Origin: Odontocerum albicorne
Taxonomy: Eukaryota; Arthropoda; Insecta; Trichoptera; Odontoceridae
Reading direction: 5' to 3'
Length of the DNA: 64,000 nucleotides
Assembly (NCBI GenBank): GCA_949825065.1
Contig: OX463849.1
Location: 29,066,043-29,130,042, forward strand
In this document: positions 1 to 11,012 of the stretch, one piece after another
How positions within the stretch are numbered: the stretch's first letter is position 1
How the letters are laid out: each line of letters starts with the position of its first letter
Program-made: the position numbers and the translations under genes
Notes under the pieces: model-generated
What the model saw: the letters and a program-made list of their open reading frames with translations, nothing else
Told to the model about the DNA's origin: nothing
Databases searched by the model: none

Positions 1-59
1 CTTGTATAATGTTGTAGAAACTTGAAAGCCCAGAAAACTATCAGCATTGATTTAAATAT

Positions 60-335
60 CTGATTACATATTATGACTTCATTAAAATTTGTTATTATGA
101 AAGTGAAGGCTGATGTGTTGAGTAAGATGAAGATCACTCTGAGTTGGTTTAGGCACGTGAGAAGAATGATTGAAGAAAGACTAACACAACAAATATTCAG
201 TTCAATGTGTGGTAGAGGAAGACCAAGGAAGAAAGTATGGTTGGATCAAGTGAATGATGTTTTGAAAGAAGGAAAAGTAAGAAGTAAGAGAATCTTAGGA
301 GCTGTATATTTTGGTGTATGGATGTGGAAAAGGTG
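60..335 (+). mobile_element. LINE ORF2 C-terminal tail fragment
   Basis: The plus-strand translation carries the tail seen at the end of many insect non-LTR reverse transcriptases: a degraded LSWFRHVRRM segment (usually WFGHVERM), an ERLTQQI segment, then GRGRPRKKVWLDQVNDVLKEGK. Only this 3' piece is present; the reverse transcriptase core is absent. Related tails lie at 15290-15640, 40520-40870 and, on the other strand, 63480-63850. It is dead sequence, probably truncated by the window edge or a 5'-truncated insertion. Confidence 0.7.
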
Positions 336-394
336 AAATATATGTATTGAGAACTAAAATCTGGCACTATGTACCTATCCCGGCAAAGAAGCAG

Positions 395-532
395 TGCGGT
401 GTGATAGTATATATGTTATGGTGGAAAATAATTAACCGGATTTCCGTGCGGAAGGTCGCTAGTTTGAGCCACGCATTTTGCTACTCCCCTCGAATGACAC
501 TGGTTTTTTTCCACCTAGTATTCGGAGGTATA
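395..532 (+). mobile_element. SINE family A, 5' half (interrupted copy)
   Basis: This matches the heads of the SINE-like copies at 23768-24152 and 44290-44650 (minus): a tRNA-like head (CGGAAGGTCGC, then a degenerate B box), followed by CTCCCCTCGAATGACAC and a CCTAGTATTCGGAGGTATA segment. The copy stops at 532, where a Tc-like deletion derivative is inserted, and resumes at 1080. Confidence 0.65.
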
Positions 533-1079
533 AGGTCTTTCGAATTGAGCGGTTTATTTAATGCTTGGATAAAACACAGATGGCATCGCGAACTTGCCTG
601 GGTCTTGTGATATTTAAGAAGTGTAATGTATGACATTTATAAAAATGGAGTCGTATACAATACAAAAACGCATTCAAATTGAGAATTATTTTATGTATTG
701 TAATCTCCGGAAACGGTGATGTTAATTGGCCACCAAGATCATGTGATCTGACACCGTTAGACTATTTTCTTTGGGGTTACGTGAAAAGCCAGGTCTATAA
801 AAATTACCCCAATCCCTGAGCTGAAGGACGAAATTATTTGCGCTATTGGTGAGTTAGAATCGCAATTATGCCAAAATGTCATTGAAAATTTTGACAAAAG
901 AGTGAACATCTATGGAGCTGCAAGAGGTGGACATTTGGTGGATATTGTTTTTTGTGTTTAAACGTTACATTATACTTCAATGACCAATAAAAAGTTTTTT
1001 GAAATCAAAGCAAATTGTGTGTTTTATTCAAGAATTAAAAAAAATTTTATTAAAAAAGTGCTTAATTTGAAAGACCCTT
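533..1079 (+). mobile_element. Internally deleted Tc1-like element, copy A
   Basis: It is bounded by inverted repeats (AGGTCTTTC on the left, GAAAGACCCTT on the right), with TTGGATAAAACACA / TGTGTTTTATTCAA further in, and flanked by TA. Inside, the N-terminal start of a transposase (an ATG near 645 giving MESYTIQKRIQ) runs straight into the C-terminal part (WPPRSCDLTPLDYFLWGYV near 730-790). The catalytic middle is deleted. A second copy with the same junction lies at 49945-50190 in reverse. The family resembles DDE_3-type Tc1/mariner transposases such as the remnant at 57516-58403. It is non-coding now. Confidence 0.75.
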
Positions 1080-1350
1080 TAGAAGACAACCTATTACTTC
1101 GATCATATCTATTCTTTCAAAAAAAGGAAAAAAACAAGCTGGTGTGCTCCGATTATCTCACTTCGGTGTGCCATCGGATCCAGTTCAGCATGTGGCCGGT
1201 GAGTTTGCTGGTGTGCAAGGGCTCATACACTTAAAGAGAAAAATAGAAAGAAACAAAACTGCACGGCGCAGCTTCGCTTTCCAACTTAATTATTGTTGGA
1301 ATGGCGAAGGGACCCTTGAATACAGGGCCCAACAACGACGATCATGGCCG
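1080..1350 (+). mobile_element. SINE family A, 3' half (interrupted copy)
   Basis: This continues the SINE from 532. Shared blocks include GTGTGCCATCGGATCCAGT, a GGTGAGTTTGCTGGTGTGCA block, CAGCTTCGCTTTCCAACT and TTGGAATGGCGAAGGGACCC, also found at 23960-24140 and, reversed, at 44290-44480. 1351-1496 is intron or upstream sequence with nothing recognisable. Confidence 0.65.
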
Positions 1351-1496
1351 ATTATGTTTGAAAAATATATCATTATTCAGTTAATATTGATATTAGAATA
1401 AGGTCAATTATTTGATGAACTATTCATCGGTACGCTGATAAATACAGGTCGAGGCGGATGATTTCAATTAATATATGTGAATTTATTTAATTACAG

Positions 1497-1580
1497 ATCC
1501 AGAATTCTCTCATGAATATTTCAAAGAAAATGAAGGTACCTCAGAGATAACGGACACACATTGTGAATCGTCATCACCAG
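1497..1580 (+). CDS. Trihelix gene, first visible exon
   Basis: A splice acceptor (TTACAG) precedes it and a strong donor (CCAG|GTGAGCC) follows. It reads DPEFSHEYFKENEG and onward, open for 27 codons, and ends with one extra base. Its first two bases complete a codon from an exon not identified in this window. Confidence 0.65.
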
Positions 1581-4500
1581 GTGAGCCTCATGAAACATTT
1601 TCCCTTTTTTTTTTCAGAGATTTTTGCACATACGAATATATGGGTTATTAATTAATATGAATTAAGTTATAACAAAGATCAAAATCAGGATTGAAGAAAT
1701 TTCGTACTAACGTACAATTTTTTTTCAATATGTGAGATCTTCTATGTAATAGAAATTTTAACCTCAAATTCTTATATGAATTGCTATATATTTTTAGTAC
1801 TTTTTATGAGATCTGAATATTCATTAAACTCTTCTAACTGTGGTCCAATAGGAGAATGCTGACAAAATATGCAAAGAAGACGTCTTCACATTCATGGAAA
1901 AAGAAAATAAATTGAAGTACACTACCCGGTGGTACGTAATACACATCGGGCTTAAGAAATATACTGTCGGCCATAATCGGCTAACTTCGGCTTTGTAGAG
2001 CGTCGTCTCTGTCATTCATACACGTGTTCTGTCGCGATTTGTCAGTCGCATCGTGCGAAAGAGACGACATTACAAAGCCGAAGTTAACTGATTATGGCCG
2101 ACAGTCTCTTTTTTAATCCTGATGTGTATTACTTACCGCTGGGTACTGTAATTGGTGTATATATTAGGTGTACAAATAAGTTTCCGCCGTTTTTTATAAA
2201 AAAATGGGCATTTATTGTGAAAGAACGGAACCTCATGTTTTATTCGAAGTAGTACCCATCGCTTGCCACTACTTTTCCCCATCTTTCTGTCAGCATACGA
2301 ATACCGCGTCAGTCATCATCATCATCTTTTGAGGCTATCCACGAATCGACTCAATTTTTGGTATCTTCATATGATGTGAAGTGCTGCTCAGACAGGCCAT
2401 GCGTCATCGATCAAAACAAGTGGTAATCAGAAGGAGCAATGTCTGGTGAATACAGCGGGTGGGGTAAAACTTCTCAATTGAGTGTTTCCAAATAGGTTTT
2501 GACCGGTGCCGCAACATGTGGACTAGCATTATCATGCAGGAGAATAATTTTGTCGTGTCTGGCGTAGTAGTGGGCGCGCTTTTCCTCGAGTGCTCGACTC
2601 AATCTCATCAATTATGTTCGGTAGACAGCCCCAGCAATGGTTTCATTCGGTTTGAGCAACTCATAATACACGACACCAAGCTGATCCCACCAAATACACA
2701 ACAAGAGTTTTTTTCCATGAATATTTGGCTTAGCCGTAGATGTTGAAGCATGACCAGGGGATCCCCATGATTTCTTCCTTTTTGGATTATCATAATGGAT
2801 GCATTTTTCATCACCAGTGACTATATGGTGCAGAAAACCCTTTCGTTTATGCCTGGCAAGCAGCATTTCACATGTGGAAAATTGGCATTCAAAGTTTCTC
2901 CGTGTCAGTTCATATGAATCCCAATTTCTTTGTTTTTGAATCATTCCCAATGATTTCAACCCATGTGAAATTGCTTGTTGAGTCACTCCTAATGTAAGTG
3001 CAAGTTCTTCTTGCGTTTGGCACGAATCTTGATCCAATAATACTTCCAATTCCGCGTCTTCGTACACTTTCGGCCTTCCGCTACGTTCTTTGTCTTCGAT
3101 GTCAAATTCACCGTTCTTAAACTTATGAAACCACTCACGACAACTTCTCTCACTTAAGGCAGCCTCACCATATGCTTCTATAAGCAATCGATGCGCCTCA
3201 GCTGCAGATTTCTTCAAATTGAAGAAGTAAATCAAAAGTTCCCGCAAATGACGCTTATTCGGCTCAAAACTTGACATTTTCGAACACAAAAAAATATGTT
3301 ATACTGATAAAAATTCACTAATATTTCAAGGTCATGTTGTTGACAGATGTCCAACCTTACGATAATGACATTTTACATCTGACAATTTTAACCATAACTT
3401 ACTGGTGGCGCCAACTTTTGTCAAACGGCGGTGACTTATTTGTACACCCAATAATAAGAAGGAATAAATGTGAAATTCTCCAAGTCATGGTGCAAGGGAA
3501 GATACAATGCAAATGCATCTGAGGGAGTGGTTTCACTGCATCACAATATATCCTTGTTGGGATCAGCGAACAAAGATATTGGAAGTTCGGTTCGGAAACA
3601 GAATAAATATAGTCGTGTTGCATGATTGCCTACCTCAGTCTACCACAAGGTAGTTAAAAGTCATTCTGGGTTTTCTAAATTAAACTCCTTTCGCATGATC
3701 AACTTAAAAATTATCAATCTTAAAATTTAAATCTTAATATGTAATATTATTTTAATTGATTTACTAAAACACTGTTTTCCACTTTCACACTCCATTTTGT
3801 CTATATTGTTCAGTGCCATTTATTAACCACCTACAGGAAACCCCCATTTAATGCGATTAGTTCAGCCTGTTTAACCTCGCGCTAATCAAAAGGTTTACGT
3901 TTATTTCCAAATAGTTCAAGTCATCTTTTTATTATTGTTGCTATAACTTAACCTCTTAGCGAGTGAGATTTTGTAAGTAAAATAAAAAATTGATTTTGCA
4001 AGTAATATAAATAACGTAATTGCGGCCGCCATATACAAAATAATTGAATAGATAAAAACATTTGAGCCATGTCCGTTTTATGGATAAATTCATGTATTCG
4101 GGAATAAAAACATTGGACGGACCGTGTACGTTCATACTCTCTTGAGGTAAAAATTCGCTCGCCATATGGCTATACTCGTTTAGAGGTTAAAGAAAAACAA
4201 TATAGATTAAAATGGAGTTCTTCATTTTTAAGATCTTTTTATATCACCACTTGATCTCATTGTTTAATTTTTTCTGCAGTAAGAGTCGTGCTTCCAGAGG
4301 CTGAGATCTCTGAAGAATATCATATAGGGAAAGAAGAGATACCCGATGAGATTTCTGAAGAGGTGCCTGAAGAAATACCTGAAGAGACTAGTACAACTGT
4401 CATTGAGGACATACTGCAGCCACAAGGTAAATAAACTGTAACAATGAGATTGGATTCACACTTTGATAACATATTCAGTTGCTTATAGATTTTATTATTA

Positions 4501-6084
4501 CATATGTCACACAAGCGAGTGTAATTTAGGAAGTTTATTTATTATCTATTGATAAATTAAACTATATTTAAGTATCTTTTATATATCACAATAAAAATTA
4601 TAAAACAAAAGATAAGGTATTAACATCTTTTAAAAAAAACTAACAATCAACTGTACATATATCAGGTGTGTAAATATGAAACTGGATTTTTTTTATAGAA
4701 AATACACATTTATTGTATGAAAATGGTAAAAAATATTTTATTTAAAGTATTTCCCATCGCTAGTGTCGCCATTTTCGATATGTAATATCTAGTTTCTGTC
4801 AAAAATGGTGACTTGAGCTGTCTTACTCTGACTCATTCATGCGCAGTACCGTTTGTCTCGCTCAAATTGATTGAATTTGATCTTTAATTACAGAAATTAA
4901 TGTTTTAAAATTATTTTTGGAGTAGTAGGTATGTATTATACCATTTTGAAATCCTGACTATACAGGCCATCTTTTGATGTAACTTGCCAGGTTAGCGTAG
5001 TACATTATTTTTACAGTATGACGAGTTAAAGTTAGCTGATTTAAAGTATTAATTTTTATGATCGGACAAAAACATTTTTTTTTTTCGAACGTGCAGATTT
5101 TTTTTTGTTTTATATCTGACTCCGACTAATAGCAGGGTTATCTAAAATTGCGATACAACCATTAAAATCATAAAATATGGCAATTTGTAGTCACAGTATA
5201 CAAACATTCGGCGCAGGGTAGCTACTTTCACAATTTTCGAAGAAATGCCTATAACTCGAAAAGTATAAGGCTTTTTCAAGAATTTTTTTTAAATTCTGAG
5301 CCGTCATAAGCTGGCCTCTTTCTCGATACCGGTTTGACGTTGACCTTTGGGACACCCTGTACATATGTGATCAAATTTATTAGAATGTCTATTAGCAAAT
5401 AATGATTAAAAAAGGATTAACAATTAATTAATTATTCATTGTATATTTGTTCCAGATAATGAATTTTCTTGGAGTCGTTCTAACACCTGGTTTCTGATTA
5501 AAAGTTACAAAAGCTACAAAGAACTGTTCAAGAACCCTAAAATTAAGAACAGGAATGCTTGGGAGTACATTCTGAAGGAATTCAGAAAAAAAGGATATTC
5601 AGACTTGACTGTGGACACATTAGATAGAAAATTAAGAAATTTAAAGAAGACATATAGAACGATTAAAGAGAACAGAAGCAAAAATAGTCAAAGTCGCATT
5701 AGGTGGGAATATTACGATTCTTTGCACGATGTTTTTCTCGAAGATAAAATTACCAGACTTATTCCCAAAGACACGAACGAGACAAATACTAGTGACATAT
5801 CATCCATCTCTTCGTGCTTTGTAATACCGAAATTGGATACGGACAAATGTGAGGAATTGATCAAACCATCCACAGACACTATAATAGATGTGAAATCAAG
5901 AGTACAAACAACTGATACCTTTCAAAAGGGACTCAAAGGGAAACAGTTTTACAAATTTAGGAAAAAAATGTTGGAAATAGAAAAACAGAGAGTTGAGGAA
6001 ATCAAGAAATTAAGAGAGAGCATAGATCTTAGTAATAAAATTCAGGAAGAGAGGAATAAAATTTTAAAATCACTTCAAAAGTGA
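1497..6084 (+). CDS. Trihelix/MADF-like (Myb/SANT-type) DNA-binding protein, last three exons
   Basis: Exons 1497-1580, 4280-4426 and 5456-6084 join with consistent phase (each junction leaves one base of a codon) to give 285 visible residues. The 5' end is missing. The last exon carries a trihelix-type domain at visible residues about 82-165: W82, W112 and W160 at the usual spacing, with an LRNLKKTYRTIKEN core. An acidic linker rich in Glu-Glu-Ile-Pro units precedes it (exon 2), and a charged helix, probably a coiled coil, ends the protein (about 245-285). Such proteins usually bind DNA in the nucleus as insect regulators; PIF/Harbinger transposons also encode Myb-like partners, so a transposon origin is possible. 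The introns hold a mariner, two MITEs and other repeats. No orthologue name can be given. Confidence 0.75.
1920..2148. mobile_element. Palindromic MITE, TA target duplication (Tc1-like)
   Basis: The ends are CACTACCC and GGGTACTG, between TA and TA. The arms pair over about 85 bases (GTAATACACATCGGG, TCGGCCATAATCGGCTAACTTC) around a short spacer. The ends and TA duplication suggest a Tc1/mariner-mobilised element without coding capacity. A partial copy lies at 44770-44885. Confidence 0.75.
2164..3451 (-). mobile_element. Full-length mariner element
   Basis: The 1288-bp element lies between TA (2162-2163) and TA (3452-3453). Terminal inverted repeats are TTAGGTGTACAAATAAG at the left and, reversed, TTGGGTGTACAAATAAG at the right. 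Size and ends fit mariner, here a Mos1-related type. It sits in an intron of the trihelix gene, 15 bp beyond the MITE ending at 2148. Confidence 0.9.
2240..3277 (-). pseudogene. Mariner transposase pseudogene
   Basis: The frame from the ATG at 3277 to the TAA at 2240 is 346 codons with no net frameshift, the same as a normal 345-residue mariner transposase. The paired helix-turn-helix N-terminus is intact, and the first catalytic Asp is present in IVTGDEKC (the usual Trp is Cys). Five in-frame stops break the C-terminal half, the first after residue 220; several are TGG or CGA to TGA changes. HDNASPH and SPDIAPSDYH can still be read beyond the first stop. Decay was by point mutation only. Confidence 0.88.
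3454..4279 (+). other. Intron sequence of the trihelix gene, no gene seen
   Basis: No coding exon could be supported on either strand. At 3833-3875 the sequence CAGGAAACCCCCATTTAATG resembles the end of a pogo/Tigger-type transposon, but no matching second end was found. Confidence 0.4.
4280..4426 (+). CDS. Trihelix gene, acidic-linker exon
   Basis: The acceptor TTTTTTCTGCAG precedes and the donor CAAG|GTAAAT follows. The frame fixed by both neighbours is open for 49 codons and encodes a Glu-rich stretch of near-repeats (EEIPDEISEEVPEEIPEE). This is likely a disordered acidic region. Confidence 0.72.
4662..4770 (-). mobile_element. Mariner 3' terminal fragment (Mos1-like family)
   Basis: It begins TCAGGTGTGTAAATATG after TA and matches the right ends of the mariners at 11013-12279 and 26410-27684 up to the last transposase codons. 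Unrelated sequence follows. Confidence 0.7.
4771..5365. repeat. Probable mobile-element remnant in intron
   Basis: The block ends with GGGACACCCTGTAC (5350-5363), a terminal motif shared by many insect DNA transposons, but no reading frame or clear partner end was found. A second possible boundary is at 4973 (CTATACAGGCCATC). Confidence 0.3.
5456..6084 (+). CDS. Trihelix gene, last exon with the DNA-binding domain
   Basis: The acceptor TTTGTTCCAG precedes. It encodes 209 residues to a TGA at 6082-6084. The domain begins within 10 residues of the splice site (SWSRSNTWFLIKSY) and includes NRNAWEYILKEF and RIRWEYYDSL. The tail EIEKQRVEEIKKLRES suggests a helix. No clear AATAAA follows within 200 bp, and a mariner begins 238 bp after the stop. 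Confidence 0.8.
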
Positions 6085-6321
6085 TTTCGAAGATTGTTTC
6101 CTATTTTGTATGATTCGAGAGTGATTGAAGAAATGCTTTGATGTATAGATGCAATATACTGCTACTATAGAATATTTGTGTTTGTGATGGCAACGATATA
6201 CATCTACATACTTTTTCAAGTTTCGTTATTACACGTCTTTTTAAAATATACAATATCCAAACATTTCAGATCTTATGTGAATTAGCACTGCATTACAAAT
6301 GAAATGCTAATTTTATTTATA

Positions 6322-6852
6322 TCAGGTCTGTAAATATAAAACTGGAATTTTTTATAGAAAATACGCATTTATTGTATAAAAATGGTAAAAAATGTTTTAT
6401 TCAAAGTATTGCCCATCGCTAGCTACACATTTTCCCCATCTCTCTGGCAATTTGTGGATGCCACGCCAAAAACTGTTGCTCTTTTGATGCAAACCAACCA
6501 TCGAGCCATTTTCGTAAGAAGTGAAGTGCTGCTCAGCAAGTGCGTGTCCCATCAATGCAAATAAGTAGTAATCGGATGGAGCCAAGTCTGGTGAGTAAGC
6601 CGCATGCAAAAATATTTGCCAACTAAACGCCTCACTTGTTTCCTTTCCTTGACTGGTTTTGCTGTGTGCGATGGTGCATTATCATGAAGCAAAATCACTT
6701 TGTGTTGCCTCTTTTGATATTCTGGTAGTTTTTCACGCAATGCTTGGTTCAAATCCATCATTTGTTGTCAGTAGCGTTCAGTATTAACGGTTTCGCTAGG
6801 TTTTAGCAGCTCATAATAGATTGTCATCCCTTCTGACCCCAGACAGACCTGG
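6322..6852 (-). mobile_element. Internally deleted mariner (Mos1-like family)
   Basis: The 531-bp element lies between TA (6320-6321) and TA (6853-6854). Ends are TCAGGTCTG and CAGACCTGG. The transposase C-terminus reads from the TAA at 6397 up to about 6841 ([28 protein letters not shown]), then the sequence jumps directly to the last nine bases of the other end. The N-terminal half and first catalytic Asp are deleted. Confidence 0.88.
6397..6841 (-). pseudogene. Mariner transposase, C-terminal half
   Basis: It contains the second and third catalytic Asp motifs (LHDNAPSH, PSDYYLF) and ends GQYFE then TAA. It is broken by frameshifts around 6560-6640 and lacks the DNA-binding half, so it cannot act alone. 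Confidence 0.85.
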
Positions 6853-8157
6853 TATATAAAAATGACTAAATATCCCTTACCTTTGTAGATTAAAGTGATA
6901 TAAATATTTATCCTTCTACACAAATAATAGCACATTTAGTAGACAAACATAAATCTCTATTTAAATGCATTCTAGGTGCATTTATCCCATTCTTAATGAA
7001 TTGAACATTCATAGAATCTCTGCGATGGATTCTTTAGTCACTCGATTCGGAGAACATTGGAAAACTGATGATGATCGGCAATGTGCCTAGTTAGAGAAAC
7101 AAGGATGCTCACTCTTGAGGTAAAAGGACCTAACACAAGTCACGTCAACATTCTGGAGAGCAGAGGATATTCATGTGAAAAATATGATCCAGGTCAAAAA
7201 TCATCGGGAATAATTCATGACTACTAACAAGAGACTTTTCTGGCCCTTCAGGAATCCAAGGTGTTTCCATGATCCATTTTTGTATTAGTATAATTTATTT
7301 TTTAGCTGTTCTTGCCACACATATCTTACAATAATGCACTAGAATTAGAATGCATAAAAGTTAATAAACCTTGTATTGAATATTTTTTGGAATAAAAACA
7401 CTTGGATAATTATGCATTACATAGCAGAAAATCTGCATGTATAGTATGTACAAAAATGAGAAATTACATCCAATTTGAAATTAAAGAAACTCAATAAAGA
7501 TATGTTATCCAAACAAATATGCTTGTTTTATTAGAATATGTTTAAATTATTTATTTTATGTAGATGGTTTCACATGATACTCGTACATCTGAGATTTATT
7601 ATTATGTGGATTGTCTGTCTATACCAGGGATGCCAAACGTGTTGGTTGCGATCTACAAATCAATTATTTTTATCGTATTACACATTTCTTGTATACAGAG
7701 AGATTAGTGTCATTTGAAAATTTCTTTTAACTAGACAGATGTTCAAGAGACCTTAAGTGTAAAACAAACTGGAATCCTGTTTTAAAAAATTGCGATTCCA
7801 ATGGAAATCAAACCTGATACCCTCAAGTTGAAAGACAAGCTTCTTGCCAATTTGATCACAGAGGTAGCCTATAATATATTATAAGAGATTTGACGGAAAT
7901 CAAGTACCTCAAACTTCCTTTTGAGTGTGAAAAGGGATAGTGAAAAATATTTTTGTAAAATATATTTTATTTTAAATATTTTCAACAGTATAATTAACAT
8001 ATAGTAAAGTATATAGTAAATTTCCTTAATTGGACTTTTATTCAGGTTACCACTAACTTGGGTCAACCTATTTTTAAAACTGATTGTAAATACAACAATG
8101 ACATGACTAAGAAATCTGAACTTGGAACTATACTGACCATGAAAGAAATCATATATA
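6853..8157. other. Gene-free AT-rich stretch
   Basis: No gene is supported. A hAT-like end (CAGGGATGCCAAACGTG) begins at 7626 without a detected partner. A degenerate SINE family B copy, minus strand, spans about 7765-7862. The rest is simple AT-rich DNA. Confidence 0.45.
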
Positions 8158-9438
8158 CGAGGGCGGTTCAATAAGTACCTGTGTTAGATATGAAGACACC
8201 ATTTTTTTCAAAAACAAATTATTTATTTTTCAACATAGTCCTCTTTTAGGGATATGCACTTTTCCCAACCTCCCTGCCATTTTTTTAACCCCTCCAAAAA
8301 ATAGCAATTGTTGACCTCTGCAAAATACACCTTCTGTCTCGGTGATGACCTCCTCATTTGAGCTAAAAAAAATTCCTGAGAGCCATTTCTTCATGTTTGA
8401 GACTAAGAAGAAATCGCAGGAAGCCAGGTCGGGCGAATAGGGGGGGTACGGCAGCAATTCATGCAGTTTGGTGACGATCACTCCGGAAGAATGTGCTGGT
8501 GCATTGACGTGGCGAAACAGCACTTTCTTCTTCGCCAAACGGGGCCGTGTTTCCTTCAATTTCTTGTCAAAGTGGTCCAATAACTCACGGTTGTATTGTC
8601 CAGTGATTGTTTTTCCTTTTTCTAAGAAGTTCATGAGTATTAAGCCCTTCGCAACCCAAAAAATTGTCACCATAACTTTTCTGACCGATAGGATCGTCTG
8701 CGCCTTCTTTGGAGCAGATTCACCGGAACCAACCCATTGTTTTGATTGTTGCTTGGTTTCCGGTGTAAGCTGATGAATCCAGGTCTCATCGACGGTGACA
8801 ACTCCGCGCCAAAACTCCTTCAGATCTCGCTTAAATTGCTCCAAACACAGCTTTGAAGTTGAAAGCCGCACGCGCTTGTCCACCGTAAGCAATTGCGGCA
8901 CCCATCGGGCCAACAACTTTTTCATCGCCAACTTATCACGTAAAATATTAATTGCCGTTCCTGTCGACACACCTATGGCCTCTGCCATTTCATCCACATT
9001 CATTAGACGATCAGCGAGAATCATATTGTGAATTTTTCAATGATTTCCTTGGTAACCACATCTGCCGGGCGTCCTGGGCGATCCTCATCAGAAACGGATG
9101 TTCGACTACATTTAAATTCGTTGAACCAATATCTAACTATTGTTATTGATGGCGAAGGGTCCCAATAAAAAGCATCCAATTTTACTTTTATCTCTTTGTA
9201 CGTTTTCCCATCCAAAAGCAAAAAGCGAATCACTGAACAATACTGGACTTTCTCCATTTTAACGAAAAACCACGTTTCACTGCTTACTGCAATGGCTGTC
9301 AAATATAAACTAACTTATGAATCAGTGTTAAATTTGTTTTTAGCGTCGTTTAACAGATGTCAGCACACAATGGTAACAGCAACTTGCATTAGCAACACCA
9401 TCTGTCATCAATCACAGGAAATTATTGAACCGCCCTCG
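8158..9438 (-). mobile_element. Irritans-type mariner
   Basis: The 1281-bp element lies between TA (8156-8157) and TA (9439-9440), with inverted repeats CGAGGGCGGTTCAATAA at both ends. Size and transposase motifs (DETWIH, KQQSKQW, PYSPDLA, CDFFL) fit the irritans/Himar-like branch of mariner rather than the Mos1-like family seen elsewhere in the window. Confidence 0.92.
8230..9256 (-). pseudogene. Irritans-type mariner transposase pseudogene
   Basis: It starts at the ATG at 9256 (MEKVQYCSVIRFLL). A single-base frameshift near 9025 separates the helix-turn-helix part from the catalytic part, which is then open to 8230. The first catalytic Asp is present (VDETW). The second motif reads FRHVNAPAH where HDNAPAH is expected, so the Asp is Val. 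The last Asp is kept in SCDFFL. Both the frameshift and the D-to-V change would abolish activity. Confidence 0.9.
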
Positions 9439-11012
9439 TAATTTTTACATCGCAAAGTGATCATTTACTATGTTCTAACCGTAATTATGTGTAGCTTTGT
9501 GTGTTTTATTCCCTTTTATTAGAGCAGCCATTTAATTACACCAAAGTCATGTAGTCCCAGTGTGACTCTGTATCGTGTCATAAAGACTTCAACAAAGTTT
9601 TTTTATGCAGCACTACATATAATTCTGAAGACAATACAGAGTAAAGAGTGTAATAACATTCTATAGATCAGTGATCTATCTCACTATGATAATACATCAG
9701 GAGCAACAATTAACAAAAAAGTATATTTGAAGGTTGTCACTACAATTACAGATTAGTGACTATTAAGAAAAAAATAAAATACAAAGACAAATTATACAGA
9801 TGGGAATGGATCATCTCCTATCTGGCCCCAATCACATACCGAAATATGCCTATCTGGCCCCCATCACATACCGAATTCAATCAAGGCAAAAGGGTGCTAT
9901 AAATTCTGGTGCAACATGTCATGCGCGATTTTGAACATGCGCCAATCGTTGGTAGTATAAATATGGAGGTCGAAGAGATCTCAAGTGTACATATTTAGAA
10001 TTTTTTAAACAGTAAAAGGAAACCTGAATACTGAGATCATCGTTTATTTTTTCAATGAAAAAACAAAGTATCATTTGTCACCCTATATTATGAGTTGCGG
10101 ACTCGCATTCTTAATTTTTTCAATTATATGAGAATGAGTGACAAAATTTTTGATCAATTGTTAAAATTCGTAAAGGCAGAAATAAAAGGGCTATTTTTTG
10201 CAAAATGCATAAACCCTGAATAAAAAACCCATATATCAGTTGATTGTTGCTATATTCGGAACAAGCAGTATTCCAAAGAGCATGGCGTTGTTCGATTTCA
10301 ATGATTAATTCTTCCATATCCATCAAACCCTTTTTTTCTCAACAAACGAATTCCAGCCTATTGTGTTTGCTTTATATAATGAATGGAACCGCATGCATGC
10401 CGCACTTGTAATATCTGCTGCGCACAGCAGCTCTGTCGCAGGTTATCGCAACACATATTGGTGTATTTAAAAATTTCCCCAGTGGTTTTTAGTCCAAGCA
10501 AAACATTGAAGTATGGGAGAGGTATCATTCACAGCTCAGAGCTGTAGTAGTGTTTTATTTATTATTGCCCTTAAGGCATTTGAAGACCATTAGGCACAAT
10601 TTGTGAACAAGTCTTGTCTTACACCCAAACATTGAAATTTATCTACAAGTCATACGAAAGTACAAATGAGTAAAAAAGAAAAGAAAATACAATCGACTTT
10701 ACTTGTTCGAATAACTTCGGCATCACTTTGCGGAGCTCTATAATTAATATAAAATTAAAACACTGTTACTTTGTTTTATTCCAAGTTTTATATCAATGAT
10801 TTAATTTATATAAGCATAGAAATTAAGTAACTAGTTTGGAAGTAATAACTTACAAAGACCTGCAGCTGGTACAGACTGCGATGTCATATAATATCTTCAA
10901 AATAACCGTTGTAAATAGAAACATCATAAGTTGAAATATTGCAACTCAAGGAATAATTGTCTAATTCGAATTGATTTTAAATGATAGATTGAGGCTAATG
11001 CAGATTACATTA
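9439..11012. other. Gene-free stretch with a dispersed repeat at 9795-9935
   Basis: No gene is supported. 9795-9935 carries the CTATCTGGCCCC / CATACCGAATTCAAT repeat also found at 48999-49150 and, reversed, at 55262-55400, here with an internal duplication of about 33 bp. The remainder is unclassified AT-rich DNA. Confidence 0.5.

Noticed and set aside
73..336. Independent 87-codon gene at the left edge
   Set aside because: Its motifs are those of a LINE ORF2 tail.
10120..10326. Small minus frame (MMDMEELIIEIEQ)
   Set aside because: No family resemblance, no transcript signals; composition like surrounding DNA.
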